Source of the DNA: Vibrio tapetis subsp. tapetis | GTDB lineage: Bacteria; Pseudomonadota; Gammaproteobacteria; Enterobacterales; Vibrionaceae | Assembly: GCF_900233005.1 (NCBI RefSeq) | Contig: NZ_LT960611.1 | Coordinates: 248,001 to 312,000 of the forward strand | Length of the DNA stretch: 64,000 nucleotides | Reading direction: 5' to 3' | Shown: positions 9,852-21,187 of the stretch, in pieces | How the letters are laid out: the number at the start of each line of letters is the position of its first letter | How positions within the stretch are numbered: position 1 is the first letter of the stretch | Position numbers and translations under genes: made by a program | Notes under the pieces: model-generated | What the model saw: the letters and a program-made list of their open reading frames with translations, nothing else | What the model was told of the DNA's origin: nothing | Database searches by the model: none

Positions 9852-12575
9852 ATGATAACTAAGCTACTGACAAAAGTGATTGGCAGCCGCAACGACAGAA
9901 CGTTGCGCCGTTTACGAAAAATAGTAAAAGAAATTAATAATTACGAGCCAACGTTTGAAGCGTTATCTGATGATGAGCTAAAAGCCAAGACGCTTGAATT
10001 TCGTGAGCGCCTAGAAAACGGTGCAGAGCTTGATAGCCTACTTCCAGAAGCATTTGCGACCGTTCGTGAAGCGTCTAAACGTGTTTACGGCATGCGCCAC
10101 TTTGATGTGCAGCTTATCGGTGGCATGGTTCTAAACGGCAGCCAAATCGCAGAAATGCGTACAGGTGAAGGTAAAACACTTACAGCAACCTTGCCAGCGT
10201 ACTTAAACGCACTAACGGGCAAAGGCGTTCACATCGTAACAGTGAATGACTACCTAGCAACACGTGATGCTGAAACTAACCGTCCATTATTTGAATTCTT
10301 AGGTATGACCGTCGGCATTAACGTGCCAAACATGCCGCCACAAGAGAAAAAACAAGCCTACCTAGCTGATATCCTTTACGGCACAAACAATGAGTTTGGT
10401 TTTGATTACCTGCGTGACAACATGGCATTTCGCAGTGAAGACCGAGTTCAGCGAGAGCGTTTCTTTGCTGTTGTCGATGAAGTGGATTCCATCTTAATCG
10501 ATGAAGCACGTACGCCATTGATTATTTCAGGCCCTGCGGAAGACAGCTCTGAGCTATACACCAAGATTAACACGCTGATCCCAAGCCTAGAGCGTCAAGC
10601 TGAAGAAGATACTGAAGATTATCGTGGTGATGGTCACTACACATTAGATGAAAAATCTAAGCAAGTTCACCTGACAGAAACGGGTCAAGAATTTGTAGAA
10701 GACCTAATGGTTAAAAATGGCTTAATGGAAGAGGGCGATACACTTTACTCTCCAACTAACATTAGCTTGCTTCACCACGTAAATACAGCGCTACGTGCTC
10801 ACGTTTTATTTGAACGAGATGTGGACTACATTGTTTCGCCTGAAGGTGAAGTGGTTATCGTTGATGAACATACCGGTCGTACAATGCCGGGACGTCGTTG
10901 GTCTGAAGGTTTGCACCAAGCGGTGGAAGCAAAAGAAGGCGTTAAGATTCAAAACGAAAACCAGACGCTGGCCTCTATCACATTCCAGAACTACTTCCGT
11001 CTTTACGACAAACTTTCTGGTATGACAGGTACTGCTGATACCGAAGCGTTTGAATTTCAGTCTATTTACGGTCTTGAAACAGTTGTTATTCCAACCAACC
11101 AACCTATGGTTCGTGATGATATGCCAGATGTGGTTTATCGTTCAGAGACTGAAAAGTTTAATGCGATCATTGAAGACATTAAAGTCCGCGTTGAGAAAGG
11201 TCAGCCTACATTGGTTGGTACGGTTTCGATTGAAAAATCAGAGCTACTTTCAAATGCGCTAAAAACGGCAAAAATTAAGCACAACGTTCTTAATGCTAAG
11301 TTCCACGAAATGGAAGCTGATATCGTTGCGCAAGCGGGTACACCAAGTGCCGTTACCATCGCAACCAACATGGCTGGCCGTGGTACTGATATCGTATTGG
11401 GTGGTAGCTGGCAGAGTCAAATTGCTAAGCTAGACAATCCAACTGACGCTCAAATTGAAAAAATCAAAGCGGATTGGAAAGAAGTACACGATGCCGTACT
11501 TGCGGCGGGTGGCTTACATATCATTGGTACTGAACGCCACGAATCTCGTCGTATCGATAACCAACTACGTGGTCGTTCTGGCCGTCAAGGTGATGCCGGT
11601 TCTTCACGCTTCTATCTTTCTATGGAAGATTCATTGCTGCGTATCTTTACTTCAGAACGCATGGCGGGTCTTATTCAAAGTGGAATGGACGAAGGCGAAG
11701 CGATCGAAAGCCGTATGCTTTCACGTTCGATCGAAAAGGCACAGCGTAAAGTTGAAGGCCGAAACTTTGATATTCGTAAGCAGCTACTTGAATTCGATGA
11801 TGTGGCAAACGACCAGCGTAAAGTGGTATACGAGCTACGTGATGAGCTAATGAGTGCTGAAGATATCAGTGACATGATTGCTCACAACCGTGAAGATGTA
11901 TTTGAAACTTTACTGAACGAGTTTATCCCACCACAGTCTCTTGAAGACATGTGGGACATCAAAGGACTTGAAGAGCGCCTGAAAGCGGAGTTTGATCTCG
12001 ATTTGACCATTCAAACTTGGTTGGATGAAGACGACAAGCTGTATGAAGAAGCCCTGCGTGAGCGCATTCTGGCAACCGCTGTTGAGGTGTACAAGCAGAA
12101 AGAAGAAGTGGTAGGTGAGAGTGTTCTACGTAACTTTGAAAAATCTGTGATGCTGCAAACTCTAGACACCTTGTGGAAAGAGCATTTGGCAGCAATGGAT
12201 CATCTTCGTCAAGGTATCCATTTACGTGGCTACGCTCAGAAGAACCCGAAACAAGAGTACAAGCGCGAGTCGTTTGAGTTGTTTGAAGAGCTGCTTGATG
12301 CACTTAAGTTAGATGTTGTGACTGTGCTAAGTAAAGTTCGCGTTCAACAACAAGAAGAAGTCGACCGTATGGAAGAAAATCGTCGAGTACAAGCTGAAGA
12401 AGCGGCTCGTCGTCAACAATTCCAGCACCAATCTGCTGACAATCAACTTACCGATGGCGAAGAAGAGTCTGCGGGTCAGCAACCTATACAGCGTGAAGAT
12501 CGCAAAGTAGGTCGTAACGAACCTTGCCCATGTGGTTCGGGTAAGAAATATAAGCAGTGTCACGGCAAAATCTAA
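9852..12575 (+). CDS. secA: Protein translocase ATPase SecA
   Basis: Motor ATPase that drives preproteins through SecYEG. It is 907 aa, normal for gammaproteobacteria. Walker A ([11 protein letters not shown]) is near residue 100 and the DEAD-like [14 protein letters not shown] near 210. Next come the preprotein-binding domain and NBD2 with [13 protein letters not shown] and RGRSGRQGD. The C-terminal zinc tail [13 protein letters not shown], which binds SecB and lipid, is complete. E. coli has secM immediately upstream; none is seen here. mutT follows behind a terminator. Confidence 0.97.
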   Translation: MITKLLTKVIGSRNDRTLRRLRKIVKEINNYEPTFEALSDDELKAKTLEFRERLENGAELDSLLPEAFATVREASKRVYGMRHFDVQLIGGMVLNGSQIAEMRTGEGKTLTATLPAYLNALTGKGVHIVTVNDYLATRDAETNRPLFEFLGMTVGINVPNMPPQEKKQAYLADILYGTNNEFGFDYLRDNMAFRSEDRVQRERFFAVVDEVDSILIDEARTPLIISGPAEDSSELYTKINTLIPSLERQAEEDTEDYRGDGHYTLDEKSKQVHLTETGQEFVEDLMVKNGLMEEGDTLYSPTNISLLHHVNTALRAHVLFERDVDYIVSPEGEVVIVDEHTGRTMPGRRWSEGLHQAVEAKEGVKIQNENQTLASITFQNYFRLYDKLSGMTGTADTEAFEFQSIYGLETVVIPTNQPMVRDDMPDVVYRSETEKFNAIIEDIKVRVEKGQPTLVGTVSIEKSELLSNALKTAKIKHNVLNAKFHEMEADIVAQAGTPSAVTIATNMAGRGTDIVLGGSWQSQIAKLDNPTDAQIEKIKADWKEVHDAVLAAGGLHIIGTERHESRRIDNQLRGRSGRQGDAGSSRFYLSMEDSLLRIFTSERMAGLIQSGMDEGEAIESRMLSRSIEKAQRKVEGRNFDIRKQLLEFDDVANDQRKVVYELRDELMSAEDISDMIAHNREDVFETLLNEFIPPQSLEDMWDIKGLEERLKAEFDLDLTIQTWLDEDDKLYEEALRERILATAVEVYKQKEEVVGESVLRNFEKSVMLQTLDTLWKEHLAAMDHLRQGIHLRGYAQKNPKQEYKRESFELFEELLDALKLDVVTVLSKVRVQQQEEVDRMEENRRVQAEEAARRQQFQHQSADNQLTDGEEESAGQQPIQREDRKVGRNEPCPCGSGKKYKQCHGKI

Positions 12576-12601
12576 TCGATTGATGTCAGTACATTGAAAT
12601 C

Positions 12602-12628
12602 AGAGTCGCCGTTGGCGGCTCTTTTTTT
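12602..12628 (+). terminator. Intrinsic terminator after secA
   Basis: A 9-bp stem (AGAGTCGCC/GGCGGCTCT, one G-T pair) with a 3-nt loop is followed by seven T, 27 nt after the secA stop. Confidence 0.88.
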
Positions 12629-12675
12629 GACTACGACCTTTTGACTAGAAGCCTTTTGAATACAAGAGAGTTAAC

Positions 12676-13083
12676 ATGAAACGAATTCACATTGCCGCGG
12701 GTGTCATCTTGAATCCAGATAAAACCCAAGTATTCATAACTAAGCGTCCTGATACGGCTCATAAAGGCGGTTTATGGGAGTTTCCCGGCGGGAAGGTGGA
12801 AGAAGGTGAAAACGCCTCTGACGCGACAGTACGCGAGCTATTTGAAGAAATTGGTATTGAAGTGACTCAGCTTGCGTTGTTTCAGCATTTACAACACGAT
12901 TATTCGGATAAAAGCTTAGAATTTGATTTTTTTGTAGTGACTGAGTTTAAACATCAGCCCTATGGAAAAGAAGGTCAACTAGGCCAGTGGATTGATATCC
13001 ATCAGCTTACGGATTTTGAATTTCCGGAAGCTAATATTCCTGTGCTTAATAAAGTGATTGAAGAGTATGGGGATGAGGCGTAA
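12676..13083 (+). CDS. mutT: 8-oxo-dGTP diphosphatase MutT
   Basis: Nudix hydrolase that removes 8-oxo-dGTP from the nucleotide pool and so prevents A:T to C:G transversions. The full Nudix box (G-x5-E-x7-RE-x2-EE-x-G) spans residues 39-61, with RELFEEIG as its helix. It is 135 aa, close to E. coli MutT (129 aa). The secA-mutT order matches E. coli. Oddity: the TAA stop is the first triplet of a short heptamer repeat (TAAGGCA) in the 3' flank. Confidence 0.93.
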   Translation: MKRIHIAAGVILNPDKTQVFITKRPDTAHKGGLWEFPGGKVEEGENASDATVRELFEEIGIEVTQLALFQHLQHDYSDKSLEFDFFVVTEFKHQPYGKEGQLGQWIDIHQLTDFEFPEANIPVLNKVIEEYGDEA

Positions 13084-13099
13084 GGCATAAGGCATAAGG
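13081..13099. repeat. Short (TAAGGCA)n heptamer tract
   Basis: Two complete copies of TAAGGCA plus a partial third start at the mutT stop codon. The same unit occurs seven times at 35452-35500. Confidence 0.85.
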
Positions 13100-13164
13100 A
13101 GATAGGCTAAAAAAAGGGATCGATTTTTGTTGAACTTAGTATTAAAAACCCAAAATCTTGCTAA

Positions 13165-13276
13165 GCCTGTAGCCTGTAGCCTGTAGCCTGTAGCCTGTAG
13201 CCTGTAGCCTGTAGCCTGTAGCCTGTAGCCTGTAGCCTGTAGCCTGTAGCCTGTAGCCTGTAGCCTGTAGCCTATA
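13165..13276. repeat. (GCCTGTA)15-16 heptanucleotide tandem repeat
   Basis: Fifteen perfect copies of GCCTGTA (13165-13269) are followed by one degenerate copy (GCCTATA). The array fills the space between mutT and yacG, and its last unit contains the yacG stop codon (13272-13274, minus strand). Being 7 nt, it reads through all frames; on the minus strand it would encode repeated YRLQATG, which I regard as non-coding. It looks like a slippage-prone variable-number repeat. Confidence 0.97.
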
Positions 13277-13481
13277 GCTCTTTATCCAAATACCCATCTT
13301 CAGACCAACCATCCGCATCCGACATGTCGGGTGCGCCTGGAATGGCTTTCTCTTCATCGGCCCATTCGCCAAAGTCAATTAACTGGCACTGCTTGCTGCA
13401 AAAAGGGCGGTAGGCTGCGTGCTCATTCCATTCAACGTTTGTTTGACAGGTTGGGCATTTAACGATGGTTACTTTAGTCAT
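13272..13481 (-). CDS. yacG: DNA gyrase inhibitor / zinc-binding protein YacG
   Basis: Small zinc-ribbon protein that in E. coli binds GyrB and inhibits gyrase. It is 69 aa. The four zinc ligands C9, C12, C28 and C32 are intact (CPTC and CSKQC), followed by the typical acidic tail with [14 protein letters not shown]. It is last in the pilA-B-C-D-coaE-zapD-yacG run on the minus strand. The stop codon sits inside the degenerate final unit of the GCCTGTA repeat, so length change in the array could alter the C-terminus or 3' UTR. Confidence 0.93.
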   Translation of the reverse strand: MTKVTIVKCPTCQTNVEWNEHAAYRPFCSKQCQLIDFGEWADEEKAIPGAPDMSDADGWSEDGYLDKEL

Positions 13482-13505
13482 GTTGGCTCTATCTATAAGG
13501 TAATT

Positions 13506-14246
13506 CTAGCTGCAAATGGCGAGATCAAATTCAACGTCATTCGGATAAGCTTGGCCTGTTTCAAATGAAATGAACTTAATGGCAAAACGATTTTTATGGC
13601 CCGATATCATTGGATACGTACCATATTGTAATGGGATGGATAAACGCAATATATTGGCTTCTTCTGCATCACTTTGGAAAAATCCAGCGCGTGCAATTTG
13701 AGGCTTTTCGTAGCCAGTTTCGCGAGATAGCTTTAACCAAAGATGCAAGGCTTCAGTGAGGGGTTTTAAACTGCTTTGCCAGCGTGCTATATCACGTAAT
13801 CTATTACTTTCTGGTTGATGTAACCAAAAATGCAGAGCAGGGAGATCAAAGCAACAAGACCCACCAGGTAGATTAAACCGTTGGCGTATGGCACTTAAAA
13901 AGCGGTCTTCTTTTAAAGACTGTCCGAATCGTTGAGCCGACATAAGATCGCGATGTACCACATCAATCTGCTCCAAAATGGTATGCAGTGTGTTTTGGTC
14001 TACGCCTTCAACGTTTAGCCAACTTTTATAGTTTAATCTTTGTTTCTCTAAATCTTTTGCGAGCTCAGTTTTAAGTTGGATCTGTTCGAATATATCCAAC
14101 ATATCAAACATCGGGCGAAAGAATAATTGATAATGAAAGCCATCTACATGTTGAGCAGCATGATTCATTTGGCGCAATAGCGACTCCACTCGCAAGTAGA
14201 TACGTGTTTTCTCATTAAGCGGGTGTTCAAATTTATGCGTGGTCAT
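13506..14246 (-). CDS. zapD: Cell division protein ZapD
   Basis: Z-ring-associated protein that bundles FtsZ filaments by binding the FtsZ C-terminal peptide. It is 246 aa, against 247 in E. coli. The alpha-helical N-terminal part begins with [17 protein letters not shown], the family's conserved opening, and the C-terminal half is beta-rich. It lies between coaE and yacG as in E. coli. FtsZ, its partner, is encoded at 7210-8448. Confidence 0.93.
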   Translation of the reverse strand: MTTHKFEHPLNEKTRIYLRVESLLRQMNHAAQHVDGFHYQLFFRPMFDMLDIFEQIQLKTELAKDLEKQRLNYKSWLNVEGVDQNTLHTILEQIDVVHRDLMSAQRFGQSLKEDRFLSAIRQRFNLPGGSCCFDLPALHFWLHQPESNRLRDIARWQSSLKPLTEALHLWLKLSRETGYEKPQIARAGFFQSDAEEANILRLSIPLQYGTYPMISGHKNRFAIKFISFETGQAYPNDVEFDLAICS

Positions 14247-14287
14247 GAAGTTGCCTTTCTCGTCCTCTACCTACCATTTCACCGAAT

Positions 14288-14887
14288 TTAGTCGCACATT
14301 GCCAGATATTTCTGGTGCAATTTAGTGATCTGAGGAAAAAGTTCATCATTTGAGTAACTATTATCAATAACATCATCAGCATGGCTAAGCCTTTCATCTC
14401 GACTGATCTGTGAAGCTAAGATCGATCTCACTTGCTGCTCGCTGACATGATCTCGCTGCATGGTGCGTTGGATCTGCGTTTGGGTCTGAACATCAATGAC
14501 CAATATTCGGTCGACCATTGATTGTAGTTGGTTTTCAATCAATAGGGGAACCACCAATAATGCATAAGGTGATCGTACTCTTTTGATCTCTTGCTGCATC
14601 TGCTGACGAATCAGAGGGTGAAGCAAACTATTTAGCCATTGCTTTTCTTGTTCAGAAGAAAAAATATGCTCTCGGAGTTTTACTCTATCGAGCGTCCCGT
14701 CTTTCGCAATGACTGAACTCCCAAAATGTTGTTCAATCGCTTTTAGCCCATCACTTTGAGGTTCAACGACCTGCCTTGCTATGATATCAGCATCAACAAG
14801 GTCTATGTCAAAATGCTGTTTAAATAGATCAGCTACGGTTGTCTTACCGCTTGAGATACCGCCGGTTAAGCCAATAATCAGTGCCAT
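14288..14887 (-). CDS. coaE: Dephospho-CoA kinase
   Basis: Last enzyme of coenzyme A synthesis, phosphorylating the 3'-hydroxyl of dephospho-CoA. The P-loop GGISSGKT is at residues 9-16 and the DADIIARQVVEP segment follows. I start at ATG 14887 (MALIIGLTGG), giving 199 aa. An in-frame ATG at 14929 would add 14 residues unlike the family and overlap pilD. It sits between pilD and zapD, as in E. coli and other vibrios. Confidence 0.93.
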   Translation of the reverse strand: MALIIGLTGGISSGKTTVADLFKQHFDIDLVDADIIARQVVEPQSDGLKAIEQHFGSSVIAKDGTLDRVKLREHIFSSEQEKQWLNSLLHPLIRQQMQQEIKRVRSPYALLVVPLLIENQLQSMVDRILVIDVQTQTQIQRTMQRDHVSEQQVRSILASQISRDERLSHADDVIDNSYSNDELFPQITKLHQKYLAMCD

Positions 14888-14898
14888 AACTGCCTCGT

Positions 14899-15774
14899 TT
14901 ATATACCTAGAATGTTGGTGAAGTACCAATTTGCGATTTCGCTACCAAATAGCAATGTTAACCAGCCAGCGATGGCCAGATATGGGCCAAAAGGAAAAAC
15001 GTGTTCAATGCCCTTACGCTGTAAGCGCAGTTGAATGAGACCAAAGACTAATCCGACCAAAGAGGACATAAGCACAATCATTGGCAGACTTTGCCACCCA
15101 AGCCATGCTCCTAGTGCGGCGAGCAGTTTAAAGTCCCCGTAACCCATGCCATCTTTGCCCGTTAATAGCTTGAATACTTTGTAAACTGACCATAAACACA
15201 GATACCCAGCCATGGCACCGATGACCGAGTCTTGTAAGCTGAGTGGGCTTTCGCCTACCAGGGCCAGTGCGATCCCTGACCACATTAATGGCAATGTGAG
15301 TTGGTCTGGAAGCAGTAGAGTGTCGAGATCGATGAAAGTAGCAGCGATGAGCGTAAAGGTAAAAAATAATAGAGCGACACTATAAAGGCTGAGTGGGAAG
15401 CTCAGAGCGATAACTAACGACAATGTGGCTGTCAGTATTTCTACCGCTGGGTAGCGAACACTGATTTTAGTTTCGCAGTAGCGGCATTTTCCTTTCAAAA
15501 ATAGCCAGCTAATTACCGGGATATTGTCTGAGATACTTAATTGATGCTGACATTTAGGGCAGGTCGATCTCGGAGTGCTCAGGCTTAATGGTGTTGTATC
15601 GATCTTTGCATCAGGGCAAAGTTCGGGATAGGATTCGGTAAACTCTTGTTTCCATTCACGCTCCATCATAAGAGGCGTTCGATAGATCACGACATTAAGG
15701 AAACTGCCTATCATTAGGCCAAATATAGTGGCGAATAAAGGATATAGCCAAGGGTAGTAGTAAAACGCTTCCAT
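14899..15774 (-). CDS. pilD: Type IV prepilin peptidase / N-methyltransferase
   Basis: Inner-membrane aspartyl protease that cleaves and N-methylates type IV prepilins and type II secretion pseudopilins. It is 291 aa. The cytoplasmic zinc-binding loop has paired CPKC and CRYC motifs near residues 73 and 100. The two catalytic aspartates lie in [11 protein letters not shown] and GYGDFKLL, and about eight membrane segments are present. It is downstream of pilC in the pilABCD order; the substrate PilA is encoded at 18783-19241. Confidence 0.95.
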   Translation of the reverse strand: MEAFYYYPWLYPLFATIFGLMIGSFLNVVIYRTPLMMEREWKQEFTESYPELCPDAKIDTTPLSLSTPRSTCPKCQHQLSISDNIPVISWLFLKGKCRYCETKISVRYPAVEILTATLSLVIALSFPLSLYSVALLFFTFTLIAATFIDLDTLLLPDQLTLPLMWSGIALALVGESPLSLQDSVIGAMAGYLCLWSVYKVFKLLTGKDGMGYGDFKLLAALGAWLGWQSLPMIVLMSSLVGLVFGLIQLRLQRKGIEHVFPFGPYLAIAGWLTLLFGSEIANWYFTNILGI

Positions 15775-15855
15775 AACACTCTCGTGGTCACTAGTAAAAA
15801 TAATGAATCTATCAAAGCCAAATAACTCAGAGTAATACGGCGTTGTCTCTGTATC

Positions 15856-17088
15856 TTATCCTATCACGCTCATTAAGTTAAAGATCGGAAGGTACATTGC
15901 GATGACCAATCCTCCAATTAGCCCTCCTAAAACCAAAATTATGATGGGTTCTAGCAGTTTACCTAAGTTATCGACAGTATCGTCGACCTCATTTTCGTAG
16001 ACGTCTGCTACTTTATTGAGCATGTTGTCTAAGCGGCCAGACTCTTCTCCGATCATGACCATTTGCAGCATCATTTCAGGGAAGGCATTGCTGTTTCTCA
16101 TTGCCAAATAGATAGGCATTCCCGCGGCAGTATCTTGCAGAACTTTGGTGATGACCTTTTGGAAATAGAGATTATTTGCGGTTTTTGAACTGGTTTCTAT
16201 GCCGGATAGAATCGGAATTCCTGAGCTAAAACTGATGGCTAAGGTACGACTGAACTTGGCAAGGGAAGCTTTAGTGAGTACCGCTCCGATAATCGGCAAG
16301 ACCAAAACGTAGCGAGCGATGATTAGCCTAAGCGCATAGGAACGCTTTTTTGCAGCGCGTAAGCAAAGGGTGAGAGCAATCAATAGGCAAAAAAGCTTCC
16401 AGCCTTGCGCTTGAACCACATGAGAAAGATTTAAGACTTGCTGAGTAAACCAAGGTAAATTGGCTCCTAATCCTGCGAACATGGTTTCAAATTCTGGGAT
16501 CACAAACGTCAGCATTAAGTAGGATACCAGTAGAGCCGTAAAGCTCACCATCGCGGGGTAAATCATGGCCTTTTTTACTTTTGATTTCAGCAATGCACTT
16601 TTTTCTTGATAAGTCGCCAGCCGGTCGAATATCTGCGAAAGATGACCGGTTTGTTCACCCGTTGCGATGAGATCGACGTAGAAGTTGTCAAAATGGATCG
16701 ATGTCGTTGCAAGCGCTCGAGAAAGTGGCGTTCCCGCTTCAACCGCGCTAGATAATTGGCGCAGTATAGACTTCATCTCGGCTTTGTTTTGGTTATCCAT
16801 CAGCATTTTTAGGGCTTGTATCATGGGAACACCAGCATCAAGCATGGTGGCCATCTGACGACTGAAAATGAGAATGTCCTTCGCACTGACTTTGTTGGAG
16901 ACTCTTTCAAAAAAAGAAACACTGCGGCGTTTGATTTTTTGTATGTGTATTTTTTGATTAGAAAGCCGATCCCTTACTTCACACTCTGTGTAAGCCAGGA
17001 TCTGTCCTGAGACTTTTTTACCTGAGCTATTGTGCCCACGCCATCGGAAGTTATGCAGCTTTAAGCGATAAAACGAAGTGGAATCCAT
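15856..17088 (-). CDS. pilC: Type IV pilus inner-membrane platform protein PilC
   Basis: Inner-membrane scaffold that couples the PilB motor to pilus polymerisation. It is 410 aa with the duplicated GspF/PilC domain: [17 protein letters not shown] near residue 75 and [16 protein letters not shown] near 280. Three membrane segments include the C-terminal [25 protein letters not shown]. The start lies 10 nt after the pilB stop, consistent with a pilABCD transcript. Confidence 0.95.
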   Translation of the reverse strand: MDSTSFYRLKLHNFRWRGHNSSGKKVSGQILAYTECEVRDRLSNQKIHIQKIKRRSVSFFERVSNKVSAKDILIFSRQMATMLDAGVPMIQALKMLMDNQNKAEMKSILRQLSSAVEAGTPLSRALATTSIHFDNFYVDLIATGEQTGHLSQIFDRLATYQEKSALLKSKVKKAMIYPAMVSFTALLVSYLMLTFVIPEFETMFAGLGANLPWFTQQVLNLSHVVQAQGWKLFCLLIALTLCLRAAKKRSYALRLIIARYVLVLPIIGAVLTKASLAKFSRTLAISFSSGIPILSGIETSSKTANNLYFQKVITKVLQDTAAGMPIYLAMRNSNAFPEMMLQMVMIGEESGRLDNMLNKVADVYENEVDDTVDNLGKLLEPIIILVLGGLIGGLVIAMYLPIFNLMSVIG

Positions 17089-17097
17089 CGGGTGCCC

Positions 17098-18783
17098 TTA
17101 TAGGAATAGTACGCGTTGAAGTTCTTGGTGGCTGGTGATTCCCAATTTGAGTTTATCTATACCTGCTTGTCTTAGCGTAATCATGCCATGCTGAACGGCA
17201 ATGGCTTCCAGTTCAGGCATGCTCAATCGCTTGGCGATGGCTTCTATAAGTTGATCGTTAATTTGCAGCATTTCGTAGATACCAATACGGCCGCTATAGC
17301 CTGCGTTGCAATCGTTACAGCCTTCTTTGTTTGCTTGATAAATACGACAGTCTTGGCCGATATCTAACGCCTGTCGCATTGCGAAGGGCATCCGATGTTC
17401 GGTTTTGCATTGAGGGCATAGGCGTCTTGCAAGGCGCTGAGCGACAACTAAGCTTAATGATGATGCCAAGTTGTATGCTTCGATCCCCATATTTTGTAAG
17501 CGAATGATGGTTTCTGCTGCTGAGTTGGTGTGCAAGGTTGAGAGGACTAAATGACCAGTTTGTGCGGCTTTGATGGCAATTTCTGCCGTCTCGAGATCTC
17601 GAATTTCCCCTAACATCACCACATCGGGATCTTGACGTAGAAAGGCACGTAAAGCTTTAGCAAAAGTAAAACCCACTTTAGGCTGAATTTGCACTTGGTT
17701 GATCCCGGGGAAATTGATCTCAACAGGATCTTCAGCGGTCGAAATATTACGTTCTATTTTATTGAGCTTACTTAGCCCAGTGTAGAGTGAAATGGTTTTG
17801 CCACTGCCTGTCGGGCCGGTCATCAAGATCATGCCTTGCGGCTTAGACAATGCATTGAGATAGATCTGTTTTTGTTGTTCGCTATAGCCCAGAGCGTTGA
17901 TGTCCAATTTGGCATTGTCGCCATCGAGTAAACGCAACACCACCTTTTCGCCCCAAAGTGTTGGTAAGGTCGAGACTCGAAGATCGATGGACGTATTGGC
18001 GTTCAAATGAAGTTTGATTCGACCGTCTTGGGGTAATCGTCTTTCTGCAATGTCTAACTTAGCGAGAATTTTTAAGCGAGCGGCTAAGCGCCTATTGAGT
18101 TGAGAAGGCGGTGAATTGGTTTGGAGTAGCATGCCATCGCACCGCATGCGAATACGATAACTCTCTTCGTAAGGTTCAAAGTGAATATCTGACGCGTTCT
18201 TCCGTATCGCTTCTAAGAGTACTTGATGAATGAAACGGCTTACTGGCGATGTATCTTTGCTTAGATCTTCATTTTGCTGATGCTCGTTGTCGGAGACCGT
18301 GACAAGCTCTGCTAAGTCTTGTTCGTTGATGTCTCTACCTGCACCATCATCGCTATCAATTAAGTTGCCATACAGACGTTTAATACAGGCTCGTAATTGC
18401 TTTTCTTCGCACAAGACCAATTCAATGGAAAGGTTGGTTGCAAAGCCAAACTCTTCTTCTATCTCGGTATTGCTAGGGTCACTAATAGCAACACAAAGCA
18501 GTTGACCGTTTTGATAGAGCGGCAGCGCCTGCTGGCGAGAGATCAATTCTCTGACGCCCAGCTTCTTACATAAAGCGGAGTAGGGGTAGTCCAATGGATT
18601 TTCAATGCGTAGGCCAAACAGTTGGCTTAGCTTTTGAAGTAATAATGCAGGTGACAGAAATCCTAGCTCATTTAGCGCCTCACAAACGGATGTTTCTGAG
18701 GTGCTAAGGTGATCTCTCAATTCAATTTCATGCTCAAGTGTAATGAGGCCTGCATGAGCAAGAATAGGAATTAGGCTGTACAT
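17098..18783 (-). CDS. pilB: Type IV pilus assembly ATPase PilB
   Basis: Cytoplasmic hexameric ATPase powering pilus extension. It has an N-terminal GspE/MshEN domain, Walker A GPTGSGKT near residue 320, an Asp box, a Walker B segment (DPDVVMLGEIRD) and the His box LVLSTLHTN. A tetracysteine zinc motif (CPQC and CNDC) lies near the C-terminus. I use ATG 18783, which overlaps the pilA stop as TAATG and gives about 561 aa. A TTG at 18792 would add three codons. Confidence 0.93.
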   Translation of the reverse strand: MYSLIPILAHAGLITLEHEIELRDHLSTSETSVCEALNELGFLSPALLLQKLSQLFGLRIENPLDYPYSALCKKLGVRELISRQQALPLYQNGQLLCVAISDPSNTEIEEEFGFATNLSIELVLCEEKQLRACIKRLYGNLIDSDDGAGRDINEQDLAELVTVSDNEHQQNEDLSKDTSPVSRFIHQVLLEAIRKNASDIHFEPYEESYRIRMRCDGMLLQTNSPPSQLNRRLAARLKILAKLDIAERRLPQDGRIKLHLNANTSIDLRVSTLPTLWGEKVVLRLLDGDNAKLDINALGYSEQQKQIYLNALSKPQGMILMTGPTGSGKTISLYTGLSKLNKIERNISTAEDPVEINFPGINQVQIQPKVGFTFAKALRAFLRQDPDVVMLGEIRDLETAEIAIKAAQTGHLVLSTLHTNSAAETIIRLQNMGIEAYNLASSLSLVVAQRLARRLCPQCKTEHRMPFAMRQALDIGQDCRIYQANKEGCNDCNAGYSGRIGIYEMLQINDQLIEAIAKRLSMPELEAIAVQHGMITLRQAGIDKLKLGITSHQELQRVLFL

Positions 18784-19241
18784 TAAGGGCAATATTCAGT
18801 GTTAGCTTGACTCATACCTGCGTCTTTATAACATTTGGAGTCCCAAGTTATCCCTTCGGCTTGGTAACTAGCTGTCATAACATAGGTTTCGCCTGTTTTT
18901 ATTGGTCCTTTATCTGAAGTTGCTTTTACACGAATATCGACAGCACCTGAACTACTTCCTGCAGCAGCTACAATCTGCATTTTATTTAGAGTGAATTGAG
19001 CTGGTACCCCATTATTATTTGAAATACAGTTGGTTTTGAAGCTATCGCTATCAGCGGAGCTCTCATGAGCACAAACTTCTACCGCTAATTTTATCGCTGA
19101 AGCAGCTTTAGGGAATTCGGCAAGTGTCGCCTTTTTTGTGTAGTTTTGGTAAGCGGGAACGGCAAAACTCGAAAGAATAGCTACGATCGCCACCACAATC
19201 ATCAACTCAATGAGCGTAAAGCCTTGTTGTTTATTTTTCAT
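18783..19241 (-). CDS. pilA: Type IV major pilin PilA
   Basis: Structural pilin. The class IV-a leader MKNKQQG is followed by the cleavage site and FTLIELMIVVAIVAIL, with Glu at +5. The C-terminal cysteine pair closes the D-region (CYKDAGMSQANTEYC). ATG 19253 lacks an RBS. ATG 19241 has GGAGAAG just upstream and yields the usual 7-residue leader, so I choose 19241. It is separated from nadC by that gene's terminator and so probably has its own promoter. The pilin body is serine-rich and, as usual, variable. Confidence 0.94.
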   Translation of the reverse strand: MKNKQQGFTLIELMIVVAIVAILSSFAVPAYQNYTKKATLAEFPKAASAIKLAVEVCAHESSADSDSFKTNCISNNNGVPAQFTLNKMQIVAAAGSSSGAVDIRVKATSDKGPIKTGETYVMTASYQAEGITWDSKCYKDAGMSQANTEYCP

Positions 19242-19338
19242 TTTCTTCTCCATAAATTTAAATACCGGATCAGAATAGAAAGTGACGATGATCTTTTAAA
19301 TCAAAGAGATATAGATACTCGGTAGGCTTAATGAAAAT

Positions 19339-19354
19339 ATGATCGGCAGATCAT
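19339..19354. promoter_or_regulatory. Inverted repeat upstream of pilA
   Basis: ATGATCGGCAGATCAT is a perfect 6-bp inverted repeat with a 4-nt spacer, about 98 nt upstream of the pilA start. It could be an operator. It does not match the CRP-S (TGCGA-N6-TCGCA) competence motif. The regulator is unknown. Confidence 0.35.
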
Positions 19355-19433
19355 GGCAGTTGCAGTAGCTTGCGAGTGGGATGACGGACTCTAAGTCTTT
19401 CGTATTACTTGGTTTTGCTAGGAAGTACGGGCA

Positions 19434-19457
19434 TAAAAAAAGGAGGCTAAGCCTCCT
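19434..19457 (-). terminator. Intrinsic terminator after nadC
   Basis: A 7-bp stem (AGGAGGC/GCCTCCT) lies next to a run of A on the plus strand, which is a T run in the minus direction. It sits 30 nt downstream of the nadC stop. Confidence 0.85.
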
Positions 19458-19486
19458 AGATATAATGGTTACAAACTGAGCGTAGC

Positions 19487-20431
<945 letters not shown>

Positions 20432-20542
20432 TCAGCACCAATTATCGCAAAATTTTAGTGGATGAAGAGTTTCAATTGAAATTTGTTGTCAAAAAGTAGA
20501 TAACAAACTTAGTCATTTCCTTTCTGGTGAGTTGAAGTAAAT

Positions 20543-21088
20543 ATGAAAATTGATGAAAACCATTGGTTAACGCAAGCTAAGCACGTGCCTTCACCCCACT
20601 TTGATTCTCGTCCCAATGATGCTGTTATCTCTTTGCTCGTGCTTCACCATATCAGCTTGCCTCCTTTGCAATACGGAGGCCCTTATATAGAGCAGTTTTT
20701 CCAAGGGAAACTCGACGCTTCCAAGCACCCTTTTTTTAAAGTTATTGAAAAAATGAAAGTGTCAGCTCATTGCTTGATAAGACGAGACGGTCAAGTCGTG
20801 CAGTTCGTGCCATTTAATGCACGTGCATGGCATGCCGGTAAATCCAGTTTTGCAGGCAAAGAGAGGTGTAACGACTATTCAATAGGCATTGAACTCGAAG
20901 GCAGTGAGTTTGATGCCTACTCCTCAGAGCAATATCAGTCGTTAGCCTTGCTGAGTAAAGTCATCATGCAGAACTATCCCGCCATTTCTCCATCCAGAGT
21001 TACTGGGCATCAGTACATTTCCCCCCTGCGTAAGAGCGACCCAGGGTTGTGTTTTGACTGGAAAATGTACAGAGAATCACTTAAATAA
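20543..21088 (+). CDS. ampD: 1,6-anhydro-N-acetylmuramyl-L-alanine amidase AmpD
   Basis: Cytoplasmic zinc amidase that removes the peptide from anhydro-muropeptides in cell-wall recycling. Loss of it induces AmpC in species with AmpR. It is 181 aa. Ligands match E. coli: H35 in LLVLHHIS, H156 in GHQYIS and D166 in RKSDPG, with K164 and the GIELEG glutamate also present. It is divergent from nadC and followed by a probable terminator. Confidence 0.93.
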   Translation: MKIDENHWLTQAKHVPSPHFDSRPNDAVISLLVLHHISLPPLQYGGPYIEQFFQGKLDASKHPFFKVIEKMKVSAHCLIRRDGQVVQFVPFNARAWHAGKSSFAGKERCNDYSIGIELEGSEFDAYSSEQYQSLALLSKVIMQNYPAISPSRVTGHQYISPLRKSDPGLCFDWKMYRESLK

Positions 21089-21094
21089 CTGTAT

Positions 21095-21127
21095 TTAAGG
21101 CACATTTTATTCGTGCTTTAAGTTTTA
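21095..21127 (+). terminator. Probable intrinsic terminator after ampD
   Basis: A 9-bp stem (TTAAGGCAC/GTGCTTTAA, one G-T pair) is followed by GTTTTATTTG just after the ampD stop. The T tract is imperfect. Confidence 0.6.
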
Positions 21128-21187
21128 TTTGTTAACAAAGTTATTTATTTTCATCATAAAAATAAATAATTAGATCTATTGTTATTC

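Noticed and set aside
13165..13276. Possible CRISPR array
   Set aside because: Units are 7 nt, contiguous and without spacers; no cas genes are nearby.
13142..13378. Minus-strand frame of 78 aa made of YRLQATG repeats
   Set aside because: It is the translation of the GCCTGTA tandem repeat, overlaps yacG in another frame and has no family resemblance.
19339..19375. Sigma-54 promoter for pilA (TGGCA followed by TTGC)
   Set aside because: The motif is on the strand pointing away from pilA and the GG to GC spacing is wrong by one.
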